Shown in pieces: positions 1 through 9,317 of a DNA stretch of 64,000 bases. The position numbers and the translations under genes were made by a program. Each line of letters begins with the position of its first letter. The first letter of the stretch is position 1. Origin of the DNA: Poriferisodalis sp965208925 (GTDB lineage: Bacteria; Actinomycetota; Acidimicrobiia; Acidimicrobiales; Poriferisodalaceae); assembly GCF_965208925.1 (NCBI RefSeq), contig NZ_OZ242364.1, forward strand, positions 2,480,001-2,544,000. Direction: 5' to 3'. Under the pieces are notes generated by a model that saw nothing but the letters and a program-made list of their open reading frames with translations, was not told where the DNA came from and ran no database searches.

Positions 1-67
1 ATCGGTAGCAAGGTACCGGGAGCCACGGCGACGGCCTGCCTGCGCGCATCGGCGCTTCGGGCACAAT

Positions 68-628
68 GTGCGGGTGGGATTGCTGAAGCGGATGCGCACT
101 GGGGACCGTTCCCACCCCGCCGAGCAGTACCTGAACCAAGGCGACCACCTGCACGCACTCGTGCCGGCGCAGGGCGGGATGCACCCCTTCTCGATGCTGG
201 TGATCGGCGTGGCGGCGCTGGCTGGCATCGTGCTGACCGTCGACTTGCCGTGGGTGCAGGTCAGCCTGATCTCCACGACGGTCTTTGCGACAGCGGCAGT
301 GCTGACCATGTCGCGTTACCGCCTGCTCGCACTGACCGATGCCGACATCGTGGTCATGCGCACCCGGGCCCTGCGGCCGGCCAAGCCGGTCGAGCTGCTC
401 GACCGCATCGAGCGTGTCGAGCCGTTCGACATCCGCGGCTCGGCGTGGGGACAGATCGTCGTCGGCAGCGAAAAGCTGTGGGTGCACCGCCGCTACCACA
501 GCCACCTTGAAGACGCCGATGCACGGCTCGCCGCTGCGCCGCGCAGCATGAGAGCGGCTTCCAGCAGCGCGTACCGCGCCGCTCGGGCCAAGAAGAAGGT
601 CCGCAACGTGGGACGTCGCCACCGCTGA
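68..628 (+). CDS. small membrane protein, PH-like
   Basis: I do not recognise a named family. The protein is 186 aa from a GTG start; an ATG further in at position 92 (reading MRTGDRS) is an alternative. Two hydrophobic segments at about residues 38-58 and 62-80 look like a membrane hairpin. They are followed by a beta-rich stretch (about residues 85-145) with a pattern typical of bacterial PH-like domains, and a basic tail rich in Arg, Lys and Ala. It ends 21 bases from the convergent mutB stop. A membrane anchor with a cytoplasmic PH-like domain is inference from hydropathy only. Confidence 0.6.
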   Translation: MRVGLLKRMRTGDRSHPAEQYLNQGDHLHALVPAQGGMHPFSMLVIGVAALAGIVLTVDLPWVQVSLISTTVFATAAVLTMSRYRLLALTDADIVVMRTRALRPAKPVELLDRIERVEPFDIRGSAWGQIVVGSEKLWVHRRYHSHLEDADARLAAAPRSMRAASSSAYRAARAKKKVRNVGRRHR

Positions 629-649
629 GCCGGCGGTGGCGGCGGGGTG

Positions 650-2971
650 CTATCCAGCCCCCTCGAGCAGGTCCAGCATCTCGGCCGCAGCTTCGGCGAT
701 GACCGTTCCTGGCGGGTAGATCGCGGCTGCGCCTGCAGCGCGCAGCGCGTCGAAGTCCTGTGCTGGGATGACGCCGCCGACCACGACCACGATGTCGGGC
801 CGACCGAGTTCTGCGAGTGCGTCCCGCAGCGCCGGCACGAGCGTCAAGTGTCCCGCGGCGAGCGACGAGGCGCCGACGACGTGGACGTCGTTCTCGACGG
901 CTTGGCGAGCCGTCTCGGCAGGCGTGCTGAACAACGGGCCGATGTCGACATCGAATCCCAGATCGGCGTAGGCCGTGGCCACCACTTTCTGGCCGCGGTC
1001 ATGGCCGTCCTGACCCATCTTCGCGATGAGGATGCGCGGCCGCCTCCCGGTCTGCTCGCCGAAGGCAGCTACCCGGTTGCGCACGGCGTCGACGGCTGCC
1101 GCAATCGGATTCGTGCTGCCGTCGCCTGCGGCGGTGCTGTCGTCGCCCGAACTGTCGCCAGCCATCTCGCTCCCGTACACGCCGCTGATGGTGCGTATCT
1201 GGGCAGTGTGCCGCCCGAAGGCGTCCTCCATCGCCGCGCTAATCTCCCCCACGGTGGCATGGCAGCGCGCCGCGTCGACGGATGCGGCCAGCAGGTTGCC
1301 CTCGCCGCTGCGGGCCACGTCGCGCAGAGCATCCAATGAGCGGCGAACCGCATCGGCATCGCGGCCGCTGCGCAGCCGATCCAGCTTCGCCAGCTGGGCG
1401 GCGCGCACCTCAGCGTTGTCGACCCGCAGGATGTCGACCTCATTGGACAGCTCAGACCTGTAGCGGTTGACCCCGACAACCGTGCGCTGCCCGGCCTCGA
1501 TGCGAGCCTGGGTGCGCGCCGCGGCCTCTTCAATGCGCATCTTGGGAATGCCGGCCTCGATCGCGCGCGCCATGCCGCCGAGCCGCTCGATCTCGGCAAT
1601 GTGCGCGGAGGCCCGTTGCGCCAGCTCGGCGGTGAGCCGTTCCACGTAGTAGCTCCCGCCCCAGGGGTCGATCACCCGAGTCGAGCCGGCTTCATGCTGC
1701 AGGAACAGCTGTGTGTTGCGGGCGATGCGGGCGCTGAAGTCGCTCGGCAACGCCAACGCCTCGTCGAATGCGTTGGTGTGGAGGCTCTGGGTATGGCCGT
1801 CGACGGCGGCCATGGCCTCGATGCAGGTGCGCACCACGTTGTTGTACGGGTCCTGGGCGGTGAGCGACCAACCCGAGGTCTGGCAGTGAGTCCGCAACGA
1901 CAGCGATCGTGGATTCTCGGGCTCGAAGCCGGCGACCAGCTTGGCCCACAGCAGCCTGGCCGCACGCAGCTTGGCCACCTCCATGAAAAAGTCCATCCCG
2001 ATGCCCCAGAAGAAGCTCAGACGTGGCGCGAAGTCGTCGATGCTCATGCCGGCGCCGATGCCGCAGCGCAGGTACTCCAGGCCGTCGGCCAGCGTGTAGC
2101 CCAATTCGAGGTCGGCAGTCGCCCCTGCTTCCTGCATGTGATAGCCGGAGATGGAAATCGAATTGAAGCGGGGCATCTCGGCGGAGGTGAACTCGAAGAT
2201 GTCGCTGATGATCCGCATGGATGGCTGGGGCGGGTAGATGTAGGTGTTGCGGACCATGAACTCCTTGAGGATGTCGTTCTGGATGGTCCCGGTCAGCTGG
2301 GCCGGAGCGACGCCCTGTTCCTCGGCCGCCACGACGTAGAGCGCCAAGATCGGCAGTACCGCCCCGTTCATCGTCATCGACACGCTCATGCGGTCGAGCG
2401 GGATGCCGTCGAACAGCGTGCGCATGTCGAGGATCGAGTCGATGGCGACACCCGCCATGCCCACATCGGAGCTCACCCTGGGATGGTCCGAGTCGTAGCC
2501 GCGGTGGGTCGCGAGGTCGAAGGCAACCGACAGGCCGCGCTGACCCGCGGCCAGATTGCGCCGGTAGAACGCGTTGGAGTCCTCGGCGGTGGAGAACCCG
2601 GCGTACTGGCGGATCGTCCACGGCTGGTTCGTGTACATCGTGGGGTACGGGCCCCGCAGGTACGGGGCGAAGCCGGGGTAGCCGTCGAGGTACGTGCGGC
2701 TTCGGGGATCGTTCCCGCTGGCATCAGATCCGCTGTCGTAGAGGTTGGCGACGTCCGCAGCGACGTACAGCGGCGCGATGTCGATTCCTTCAGGCGTGGT
2801 GCTGGAAGTGGGAGCACGGCCGGTCTCGGAGGCGAATCGTTCCGCCCACTCCGCTCTTTCCGACGATTCAGGCTGGGCCGACGATCCAGGGCTGCTGGCG
2901 CCGTTCGAACCAGCCCCGGCCGGCCCGCTGTCATCGAGCTGGAGGTTCGAGAAGTTCCTGATGACACTCAT
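650..2971 (-). CDS. mutB: methylmalonyl-CoA mutase, large (catalytic) subunit
   Basis: Interconverts (R)-methylmalonyl-CoA and succinyl-CoA with adenosylcobalamin, linking propionyl-CoA breakdown to the TCA cycle. The 773 aa product has the long TIM-barrel substrate domain and a C-terminal cobalamin-binding domain with the base-off motif DGHDRG at about residues 655-660 and a GG motif near residue 730. The open frame runs much further upstream, but the start at 2971 gives the conserved N-terminus and an ATGA overlap with the mutA stop, so the two are translationally coupled. Length is slightly above the family norm (about 730) because of a low-complexity Ser/Gly/Ala stretch after the first 15 residues. 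Identification is secure. Confidence 0.95.
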   Translation of the reverse strand: MSVIRNFSNLQLDDSGPAGAGSNGASSPGSSAQPESSERAEWAERFASETGRAPTSSTTPEGIDIAPLYVAADVANLYDSGSDASGNDPRSRTYLDGYPGFAPYLRGPYPTMYTNQPWTIRQYAGFSTAEDSNAFYRRNLAAGQRGLSVAFDLATHRGYDSDHPRVSSDVGMAGVAIDSILDMRTLFDGIPLDRMSVSMTMNGAVLPILALYVVAAEEQGVAPAQLTGTIQNDILKEFMVRNTYIYPPQPSMRIISDIFEFTSAEMPRFNSISISGYHMQEAGATADLELGYTLADGLEYLRCGIGAGMSIDDFAPRLSFFWGIGMDFFMEVAKLRAARLLWAKLVAGFEPENPRSLSLRTHCQTSGWSLTAQDPYNNVVRTCIEAMAAVDGHTQSLHTNAFDEALALPSDFSARIARNTQLFLQHEAGSTRVIDPWGGSYYVERLTAELAQRASAHIAEIERLGGMARAIEAGIPKMRIEEAAARTQARIEAGQRTVVGVNRYRSELSNEVDILRVDNAEVRAAQLAKLDRLRSGRDADAVRRSLDALRDVARSGEGNLLAASVDAARCHATVGEISAAMEDAFGRHTAQIRTISGVYGSEMAGDSSGDDSTAAGDGSTNPIAAAVDAVRNRVAAFGEQTGRRPRILIAKMGQDGHDRGQKVVATAYADLGFDVDIGPLFSTPAETARQAVENDVHVVGASSLAAGHLTLVPALRDALAELGRPDIVVVVGGVIPAQDFDALRAAGAAAIYPPGTVIAEAAAEMLDLLEGAG

Positions 2972-4515
2972 GACCCTGCCGCTCCCGTCGCGGCTTGGCC
3001 CGTCGTCCCGGCCTCGTAGGGCGCCGCCCAGCGGTGCACGCCCAGCCCGACCGCAGGCGAGCCGGCCGGATCGCCTGCGGAGACGCTCACGGCCGATGCC
3101 TGCTCGGCCTGTGAGTCCACGAAGTCGGTGACGCCGACGAGCACGTGCTCGCCCGTGGCGATCCGCTCGTTGCGCATCGCTCGTTCGGCGGCGATCGATG
3201 TCTCCAGCTCGCCGCCGGCCATCGCAGCACACATGCCACCGGTCGCTTCGATCTCTCGGAAGCGGTCCCAGGCTGCGTGCGCCAGCTTGCGTGTGAGGTC
3301 TTCGAGGTACCAGCATCCCCCGGCGGGATCGATGACCGACCCGATACGGCTCTCGTGGCGCAGAATCAGCTGCGTGTTGGCGGCGACGCGCCAACCCAAG
3401 CTGCTGGACGCCTGGCCGGCGCTGACGGTGTCGAAGGGTCGGACGGTGATGGCGTCGACACCGCCGTTCGCGGCGCCGAACGACGCGGTGGTGGCGCGCA
3501 GCATGTTCACCCACGGATCGAGAGCGCTCAGCATGGCCATCGCCGTGACGGCGTGGAGCCGCATCGGCGGTCCATCGTCGCCGCCAACGTCGACCCCACA
3601 GGCGCCCAGCACACGCGTCCAGCACATCCGCATCGCCCGGCACTTGGCGGTGACCAGGAAGGCGTCGGGCCCCGCGGACAGCGTGAAGCCCACCAGGCGG
3701 GCAGCCGCAGCGGGGTCGAGCCCCGGCCCGTCGGTGTTGTCGCAGATCACCCGCAGCCACGCCACCCCGGTCGCGAGCATCGCAGCCAGCTCGGTGGTGT
3801 CGCTCGCGCCGGCATCTGCGAAGACCGACCCGTCAGCCTCCAGCGGCACGGCCCGAGGCGAGCGCTGTGCGATCCCGGCCGCGCTGCGCGCTGTGCTGCA
3901 CATAGCGGAGACGAGTGCGGCGCTGTCACCGGAATCGGCGGGGCGCCAACCGCTTGCGGCCGCGGCGATCGGGTCGAGCCCGAACCATGAGCGCAGGCCT
4001 GCGAGATCCACATCGTGATGGGCAAAGACATCCAGCAGCGCAGCGGCCTGCGCGGGCGACGCGCCGGACTGCAGGTGGATCGTGACGCCAGCTCCGGCCG
4101 CGTCGCCGATGCCTGCGGCGAGTGCGGCAGCGTCACCGTCGGCATCCCAGCCCCTGGCGACTGTGACGGCATCCACGCCCGATGTCGTGTCCACCGCGAC
4201 GGCATCGGGTGTGCCCGCGAGTCGTACGTCGTGAATCTGGCGCATCTCCCAGCCCCGTGCGCCGCTCGCGGCGGCGGCTCCGCGGACGAACGGTGCACTG
4301 CCGGGCAAGCCGGAGGGGTCAGCTTCGGTGCCGTGGCGATGCGCCGTGTACAGCGGGGCAGTCTCGATGCCGCCGAGCAGCATCGTGTGGAGCGACGACA
4401 GCGGCTCGCCCCGCAGCGCGCCTGCGGCCGCAGCTTCCCAGTCGCTCCCGGAGACATCGGCGAAATCGGGATCGCTGAGCGCGGCGTCGTGTTGCGATGT
4501 GGGCGTCTCAGCCAC
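2968..4515 (-). CDS. mutA: methylmalonyl-CoA mutase, small subunit (short form)
   Basis: Non-catalytic partner of MutB in the heterodimeric mutase. I chose a GTG start at 4515 (reading VAETPTSQHD) because longer versions run antisense into leuS. The product is 515 aa, whereas the subunit in Propionibacterium, Streptomyces and Mycobacterium is usually 600-640 aa. The N-terminal barrel-like region is present, including the RHESRIGSVIDPAGGCWYLE stretch seen in both subunits. The protein then ends in a short Ala/Gly-rich tail, so the degenerate C-terminal cobalamin-domain remnant is missing. Its stop overlaps the mutB start (ATGA). Divergent from leuS across about 95 bases, which must hold both promoters. 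Confidence 0.88.
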   Translation of the reverse strand: MAETPTSQHDAALSDPDFADVSGSDWEAAAAGALRGEPLSSLHTMLLGGIETAPLYTAHRHGTEADPSGLPGSAPFVRGAAAASGARGWEMRQIHDVRLAGTPDAVAVDTTSGVDAVTVARGWDADGDAAALAAGIGDAAGAGVTIHLQSGASPAQAAALLDVFAHHDVDLAGLRSWFGLDPIAAAASGWRPADSGDSAALVSAMCSTARSAAGIAQRSPRAVPLEADGSVFADAGASDTTELAAMLATGVAWLRVICDNTDGPGLDPAAAARLVGFTLSAGPDAFLVTAKCRAMRMCWTRVLGACGVDVGGDDGPPMRLHAVTAMAMLSALDPWVNMLRATTASFGAANGGVDAITVRPFDTVSAGQASSSLGWRVAANTQLILRHESRIGSVIDPAGGCWYLEDLTRKLAHAAWDRFREIEATGGMCAAMAGGELETSIAAERAMRNERIATGEHVLVGVTDFVDSQAEQASAVSVSAGDPAGSPAVGLGVHRWAAPYEAGTTGQAATGAAGS

Positions 4516-4610
4516 GGTCCGCAGGGTAGCGGTCGCCTTCCAGACGGGAATGTGGCTCTCCCGTGGCGCTCTCTTAGTGATTCGAGGGTGACCGTGGCAT
4601 CCTTGCCCGC

Positions 4611-7499
4611 ATGAATCCCTCCTCATCGGCCGATGTCGCTGTCGCGCACTCAGCTGAGGGGAGCGATCTCCCTCCGTATCGCTACAACGCCGAGATGGCG
4701 AACGAGATCGAGCTGCGCTGGCAGGAGCGGTGGAGGGCCGACGGCACGTACCGAACATCCAATCCCGTCGGGCCGTCGGCGGACTCGCCTGCTGGCAACA
4801 ACCTGAGTTTGACTGCTTCGGCCCCACGAGGGCCGAAGCTCTTCATCATGGATATGTTCCCGTACCCGTCGGGTTCGGGCTTGCATGTGGGGCATCCGCT
4901 GGGCTACATCGGCACTGACGTGTATGCACGTTTCAAGCGCATGTGCGGCTACGTGGTGCTGCACCCGATGGGCTATGACGCGTTCGGCCTGCCTGCTGAG
5001 GAGCATGCCCGCCAGACCGGCGAGCACCCCCGGATCAACACCGAGCGGAACATTGCCAACATGTCGCGCCAACTGGCCCGACTGGGACTCGGGCACGACG
5101 ACCAGCGATCGCTGGCCACGACCGATGTGGAGTACTACCGCTGGACGCAGTGGATCTTCCTGCAGATCTTCAATTCCTGGTACGACACCGATGCGCAGCG
5201 GGCCCGCCTGATCGCTGAGCTGATCGAGCTGTTCGAGACCGGGCAAAAGGCCACCACCAGCGGTGCTGCGTGGGCCGAGATGAACGACGTCGAGCGGCGC
5301 ACCGAGCTCGACGAGCATCGCCTGGCCTACTTGGGCGAGGCACCGGTCAACTGGTGCCCCGCGCTGGGAACGGTGCTGGCCAACGAGGAAGTCACCAACG
5401 AGGGGCGTTCCGACCGGGGCAACCATCCGGTCTTCCGCCGCCCGATGAAGCAGTGGATGATGCGCATCACTGCGTACGCCGACCGGCTGCTTTCCGACCT
5501 CGACCGGGTGGACTGGTTCGAGAGCGTCAAGATCATGCAGCGCAACTGGATCGGCCGCAGCGAGGGCGCCTATATCAGCTTCGCGACCGACGCCGAAGCG
5601 GGACCGTCCGGCCCAGCCATCGAGGTGTTCACCACCCGTCCCGACACGATCTACGGGACGACGGCGATGCTGCTGGCACCCGAGCATCCGCTCGTCGACG
5701 AGCTGGTCGCCGACGAATGGCCACCGGATACCGATCCGCGCTGGACCGGCGGTGCCGCTACACCCCGTGAGGCTCTCGACGCATACCGGGCGCAGGCAGC
5801 AGCGATGACCGACTTGCAGCGCCAGACCGAGCGCGACAAGACCGGAGTGTGGCTGGGCGTGAACTGCGTGGTGCCGACCACCGGTGAGGGAGTGCCGGTG
5901 TTCGTCGCCGACTACGTGCTGATCGACTACGGCACGGGCGCGGTCATGTCGGTGCCGGGGGAGGACCAGCGTGACTGGGACTTCTCCGTCAGGTTCGGGC
6001 TGCCGATCATGCGCACGGTGCAGCCGCCGCCAGACTTCGACGGCGAGGCCTACGACGGTCCCGGTCCGGCCATCAACAGCGATTTCCTGAATGGCTTGGA
6101 AAAGGCCGATGCCGTCGATGCCATCTGCGACTGGCTGGAGGAGCGGAGCTGCGGCCGCCGCACGGTCACCTACAAGCTGCGGGACTGGCTGTTCAGCCGG
6201 CAGCGCTACTGGGGCGAGCCGTTCCCGATCGTGTTCGACGAGACGGGGCTTCCTCTGGCGGTGCCCGAAAGCGAGCTGCCGGTGGAGCTGCCTGACCTGA
6301 TCGACTGGGCGCCCCGCGCGCTCGACGAGTCATCGGATCCGGAGCCGCCGCTCGGCCGCGCCACCGAGTGGGCCACCGCCGCCTACGACCTGGGCGACGG
6401 CGAGCGCATATACCGCCGTGAGCTGAGCACGATGCCGCAGTGGGCCGGATCGTGCTGGTACTACCTGCGCTACCTCGATCCCGCTAACGACGACGCCCTG
6501 GTGGATCCCGAGGTGGAACGGTTCTGGATGGCTGACCCCGATGGCGGGGTCGGGGGTGTCGACCTCTATGTCGGCGGCGTGGAGCATGCCGTGCTGCACC
6601 TGCTGTATGCGCGCTTCTGGCACAAGGTGCTGTACGACCTGGGTCACGTCAGCGGCCCCGAGCCGTTCGGCCGGCTGTACAACCAGGGATACATCCAGGC
6701 GGCTGCGTACCAGGACCACCGGGGCGTGTACGTGGAGGCGTCCGAGGTGACCGAGAGGGACGGCAAGTTCTTCTGGGGCGACGTCGAGGTCACCCGCCAT
6801 TTCGGCAAGATGGGCAAGTCGCTGCGCAACGCGGTCACGCCTGACGACATCTACAGCGCGTACGGGGCCGACACGCTGCGGACCTACGAGATGTTCATGG
6901 GCCCGCTCGACCAGGGGCGTCCATGGGAGACACACTCGGTGATCGGCTCGCACCGTCTGCTGCAGCGCGTGTGGCGAAGCTTGATCGACGAGCAAACCGG
7001 TGAGCTCACGGTCACCGATGTCGAACCCGACGCTGACCTCGAGCGCATGGTCCATCGAACCGTCGACGCGGTCACCGATGCCATGTCCGATCTGCGCTTC
7101 AACTCGGCGATCGCGCGCATCACCGAGCTGAACAACGAGTTGACGCGGCGCGGTGGGCTGACACCCCGATCAGTCGCCGATGTGCTGGTGCGCCTGCTGG
7201 CGCCGCTGGTGCCGCACCTGGCCGAGGAGCTGTGGTCGAAACTGGGCAATTCGACCACGGTCGTCTACGCGCCGTTCCCGCAGGCGGACCCTGCGATGCT
7301 GGCAGCCGAGGTGATCGAGGTGCCAGTGCAGGTGAACGGCAAGGTCCGCAGCCGGATCACGGTCGATGCCGGAATCTCGCCGGCCGACCTCGAAGTTGCC
7401 GCGAAGGCCGACGAACGCATCGCCCAGCTCACTGCCGGTGCAGACATCCGGCGCGTCGTGACCGTACCGGGCAAGCTGGTGAACATCGTGCTGGCATAA
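4611..7499 (+). CDS. leuS: leucine--tRNA ligase
   Basis: Class I aminoacyl-tRNA synthetase charging tRNA-Leu. The 962 aa protein shows the HIGH-type motif as HVGH at residues 92-95, a long editing (CP1) insertion with the T-rich TTRPDTIYG stretch, the KMSKS-type signature as KMGKS at about 733-737, and the C-terminal anticodon-binding and leucyl-specific domains. The first about 30 residues are a non-conserved extension; a start at the internal ATG reading MANEIELRWQ is possible. The TAA stop lies in the loop of the first of three identical hairpins that extend past the gene (see the repeat at 7488-7585). Confidence 0.97.
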   Translation: MNPSSSADVAVAHSAEGSDLPPYRYNAEMANEIELRWQERWRADGTYRTSNPVGPSADSPAGNNLSLTASAPRGPKLFIMDMFPYPSGSGLHVGHPLGYIGTDVYARFKRMCGYVVLHPMGYDAFGLPAEEHARQTGEHPRINTERNIANMSRQLARLGLGHDDQRSLATTDVEYYRWTQWIFLQIFNSWYDTDAQRARLIAELIELFETGQKATTSGAAWAEMNDVERRTELDEHRLAYLGEAPVNWCPALGTVLANEEVTNEGRSDRGNHPVFRRPMKQWMMRITAYADRLLSDLDRVDWFESVKIMQRNWIGRSEGAYISFATDAEAGPSGPAIEVFTTRPDTIYGTTAMLLAPEHPLVDELVADEWPPDTDPRWTGGAATPREALDAYRAQAAAMTDLQRQTERDKTGVWLGVNCVVPTTGEGVPVFVADYVLIDYGTGAVMSVPGEDQRDWDFSVRFGLPIMRTVQPPPDFDGEAYDGPGPAINSDFLNGLEKADAVDAICDWLEERSCGRRTVTYKLRDWLFSRQRYWGEPFPIVFDETGLPLAVPESELPVELPDLIDWAPRALDESSDPEPPLGRATEWATAAYDLGDGERIYRRELSTMPQWAGSCWYYLRYLDPANDDALVDPEVERFWMADPDGGVGGVDLYVGGVEHAVLHLLYARFWHKVLYDLGHVSGPEPFGRLYNQGYIQAAAYQDHRGVYVEASEVTERDGKFFWGDVEVTRHFGKMGKSLRNAVTPDDIYSAYGADTLRTYEMFMGPLDQGRPWETHSVIGSHRLLQRVWRSLIDEQTGELTVTDVEPDADLERMVHRTVDAVTDAMSDLRFNSAIARITELNNELTRRGGLTPRSVADVLVRLLAPLVPHLAEELWSKLGNSTTVVYAPFPQADPAMLAAEVIEVPVQVNGKVRSRITVDAGISPADLEVAAKADERIAQLTAGADIRRVVTVPGKLVNIVLA

Positions 7500-7585
7500 G
7501 CCAGCAGCATCGAACACGTGCTGGCATAAGCCAGCAGCATCGAACACGTGCTGGCATAAGCCAGCAGCATCGGACACGTGCTGGC
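7488..7585 (+). repeat. 30-bp tandem repeat forming three hairpins at leuS 3' end
   Basis: Three contiguous 30-bp units start at 7488, 7518 and 7548, with an 8-base partial fourth copy at 7578. Units 1 and 2 are identical; unit 3 differs by one base (A to G at 7573). Each unit contains a perfect 7-bp stem, TGCTGGC/GCCAGCA, with the four-base loop ATAA. The stems lie at 7489-7506, 7519-7536 and 7549-7566. The first unit includes the last codons and the stop of leuS, so the array looks like tandem duplication of the gene's own 3' end. No U-run follows any stem. Confidence 0.9.
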
Positions 7586-7602
7586 GGGAGCGGGAGGACG
7601 AC

Positions 7603-9285
7603 ATGAGCGACAAGGAACGGCGAGCGCTGGGTGTGACGGCAACCGAAGCCCATGGCGGCAAGCTCGCCGCGAAGGCACTGGCCGCAGCCGGCGTGGAATG
7701 CGTGTTCACCCTGTCGGGCGGGCATGTCATGGGCATCTACGACGGCTGCCTCGACGAGGGCATTGAGGTAGTCGACGTCCGTCACGAGCAAGCCGCGACG
7801 CATGCCGCCGATGCATGGGCCCGCCTGCACCCGGGCAAGGTGGGCGTGGCCATTCTCACCGCGGGCCCCGGGGTGACCGACGGCGTCACCGGCGTCGCGA
7901 ATGCCTGGCGAGCCAACTCGCCGATCCTGGTCTTTGGCGGCCAGGGACCGTTCAAGCACGCTGGCCGCGGCTCGCTGCAGGAAATGGACCACGTGTCGCT
8001 CATGCGACCGGTGACGAAATGGTCCGGTGCGTGCGGGGAGACCCGCCGCATCGCCGAGTACATCGAGCTGGCCGTGCGCACGGCACTCAGCGGTGTGCCC
8101 GGACCGTCCTTCCTGGAGATCCCGATGGACGTGCTGCACGGCAAGGTGGACCTCGACGCCGTGCAGATGCCCCAGTTCCGCGACTACCGGGTCGCCTCGG
8201 CCGCACATCCCGATGTGCTCTCACAGGCGGCAGAGATCATTGCCGGTGCCCGCACACCTGTGGTGATGGCCGGCACGTCGCTGAAATGGAGCGAGGGCGG
8301 CGGCGCACTGGCGGCCTTCCTGGATGCCACGGCCATCCCGTGTTACGTGAACGGAATGGCGCGCGGTGAGATCGACTGGGATCACCCCTCGTTCCTGTCG
8401 TTGACACGGGCTGAGGCCCTCGCGGTCGCTGATGTGGTGATCCTGGCCGGCACGCCACTCGACTTTCGCATGAAGTTCGGCCGCGCCATCCCAGCCGACG
8501 CCCGCATCGTGCAACTCGATCTGGACGAGACGCTCATCGGCCAGAACCGTGCAGCGGAAGTGAGCCTCGTCGGCAATCTGGGTCGGAACTTTGATGGGTT
8601 GCTTGAGGTGTTCAAGTCGACCGGCGTCGCGGTGGATGCATCGGCGCATCTTGCCGTGCTCGCGACGCGTGAGGCCGAACTGGATGAGGCGCGCAGCGCC
8701 GAGCTCAACAGCGACGAGGTGCCGATCGACCCGCTGCGACTGTGCCGCGAGATCGCCGACGCCGTCACCGACGACATGATCGTGATCGGCGACGGCGGCG
8801 ACATCGTGGCGCAGGCGTCCAAGGTGATCCGGGTGCCCAGGCGCGGCACCTGGATGGATCCGGGACCGCTCGGAACGCTCGGCGTCGGAATGCCGTTCGC
8901 CCTCGCGGCGCAGAAGGCGCACCCGTCGAAGCGGGTGCTGATCGTCTACGGCGACGGCTCATTCGGGCTCAACGGCTTCGAATACGACACAGCGGTTCGC
9001 TTCGGGCTGCCCATCGTGGGAGTCGTGGGCAACGATGCGGCGTGGGGTCAGATGCTGCGTCCCCAAGCCAGCCTCTACGGCCAGGACAGGGTGGTGGCCA
9101 CCGAGCTCAACTACACCCGCTACGACAAGGTGGTCGAGGCCATGGGCGGCCATGGCGAGCACGTGACCGAGCCCGGCCAGATCGCACCTGCGCTTCAGCG
9201 GGCGTTCGATTCGGGTTTGCCTGCACTGGTGAACGTGGAGATCCGCCAGGACCGCGGAGCCATGAAGGGCTCCACCTACGTGTAG
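7603..9285 (+). CDS. thiamine diphosphate-dependent enzyme, acetolactate synthase-like (IlvG type)
   Basis: 560 aa member of the ThDP-dependent decarboxylase/lyase superfamily. The N-terminal PYR domain opens with a FTLSGGH segment and carries the catalytic Glu62 in VRHEQAA. A central domain follows, then a PP domain with the ThDP/Mg motif GDGSFG at about 450 ending in VVGNDAAWG. The overall pattern resembles mycobacterial IlvG (Rv1820), annotated as an acetolactate synthase; its substrate is not established, and 2-hydroxyacyl-CoA lyase or oxalyl-CoA decarboxylase activities remain possible. No regulatory small subunit lies next to it. A good ribosome site (GGGAGGA) precedes the ATG. It follows leuS and its hairpins by about 100 bases. 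Confidence 0.85.
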   Translation: MSDKERRALGVTATEAHGGKLAAKALAAAGVECVFTLSGGHVMGIYDGCLDEGIEVVDVRHEQAATHAADAWARLHPGKVGVAILTAGPGVTDGVTGVANAWRANSPILVFGGQGPFKHAGRGSLQEMDHVSLMRPVTKWSGACGETRRIAEYIELAVRTALSGVPGPSFLEIPMDVLHGKVDLDAVQMPQFRDYRVASAAHPDVLSQAAEIIAGARTPVVMAGTSLKWSEGGGALAAFLDATAIPCYVNGMARGEIDWDHPSFLSLTRAEALAVADVVILAGTPLDFRMKFGRAIPADARIVQLDLDETLIGQNRAAEVSLVGNLGRNFDGLLEVFKSTGVAVDASAHLAVLATREAELDEARSAELNSDEVPIDPLRLCREIADAVTDDMIVIGDGGDIVAQASKVIRVPRRGTWMDPGPLGTLGVGMPFALAAQKAHPSKRVLIVYGDGSFGLNGFEYDTAVRFGLPIVGVVGNDAAWGQMLRPQASLYGQDRVVATELNYTRYDKVVEAMGGHGEHVTEPGQIAPALQRAFDSGLPALVNVEIRQDRGAMKGSTYV

Positions 9286-9317
9286 CGGCGCGACAGCACC
9301 CGACGAGGCGGAAACCC

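Noticed and set aside
1601..3019. 472-aa plus-strand open frame
   Set aside because: Antisense to mutB, whose motifs are unambiguous; no recognisable domain in the shadow product.
2972..3760. 263-codon upstream extension of the mutB frame
   Set aside because: Overlaps mutA in another frame and is unlike any mutase N-terminus. The ATGA junction gives the natural start.
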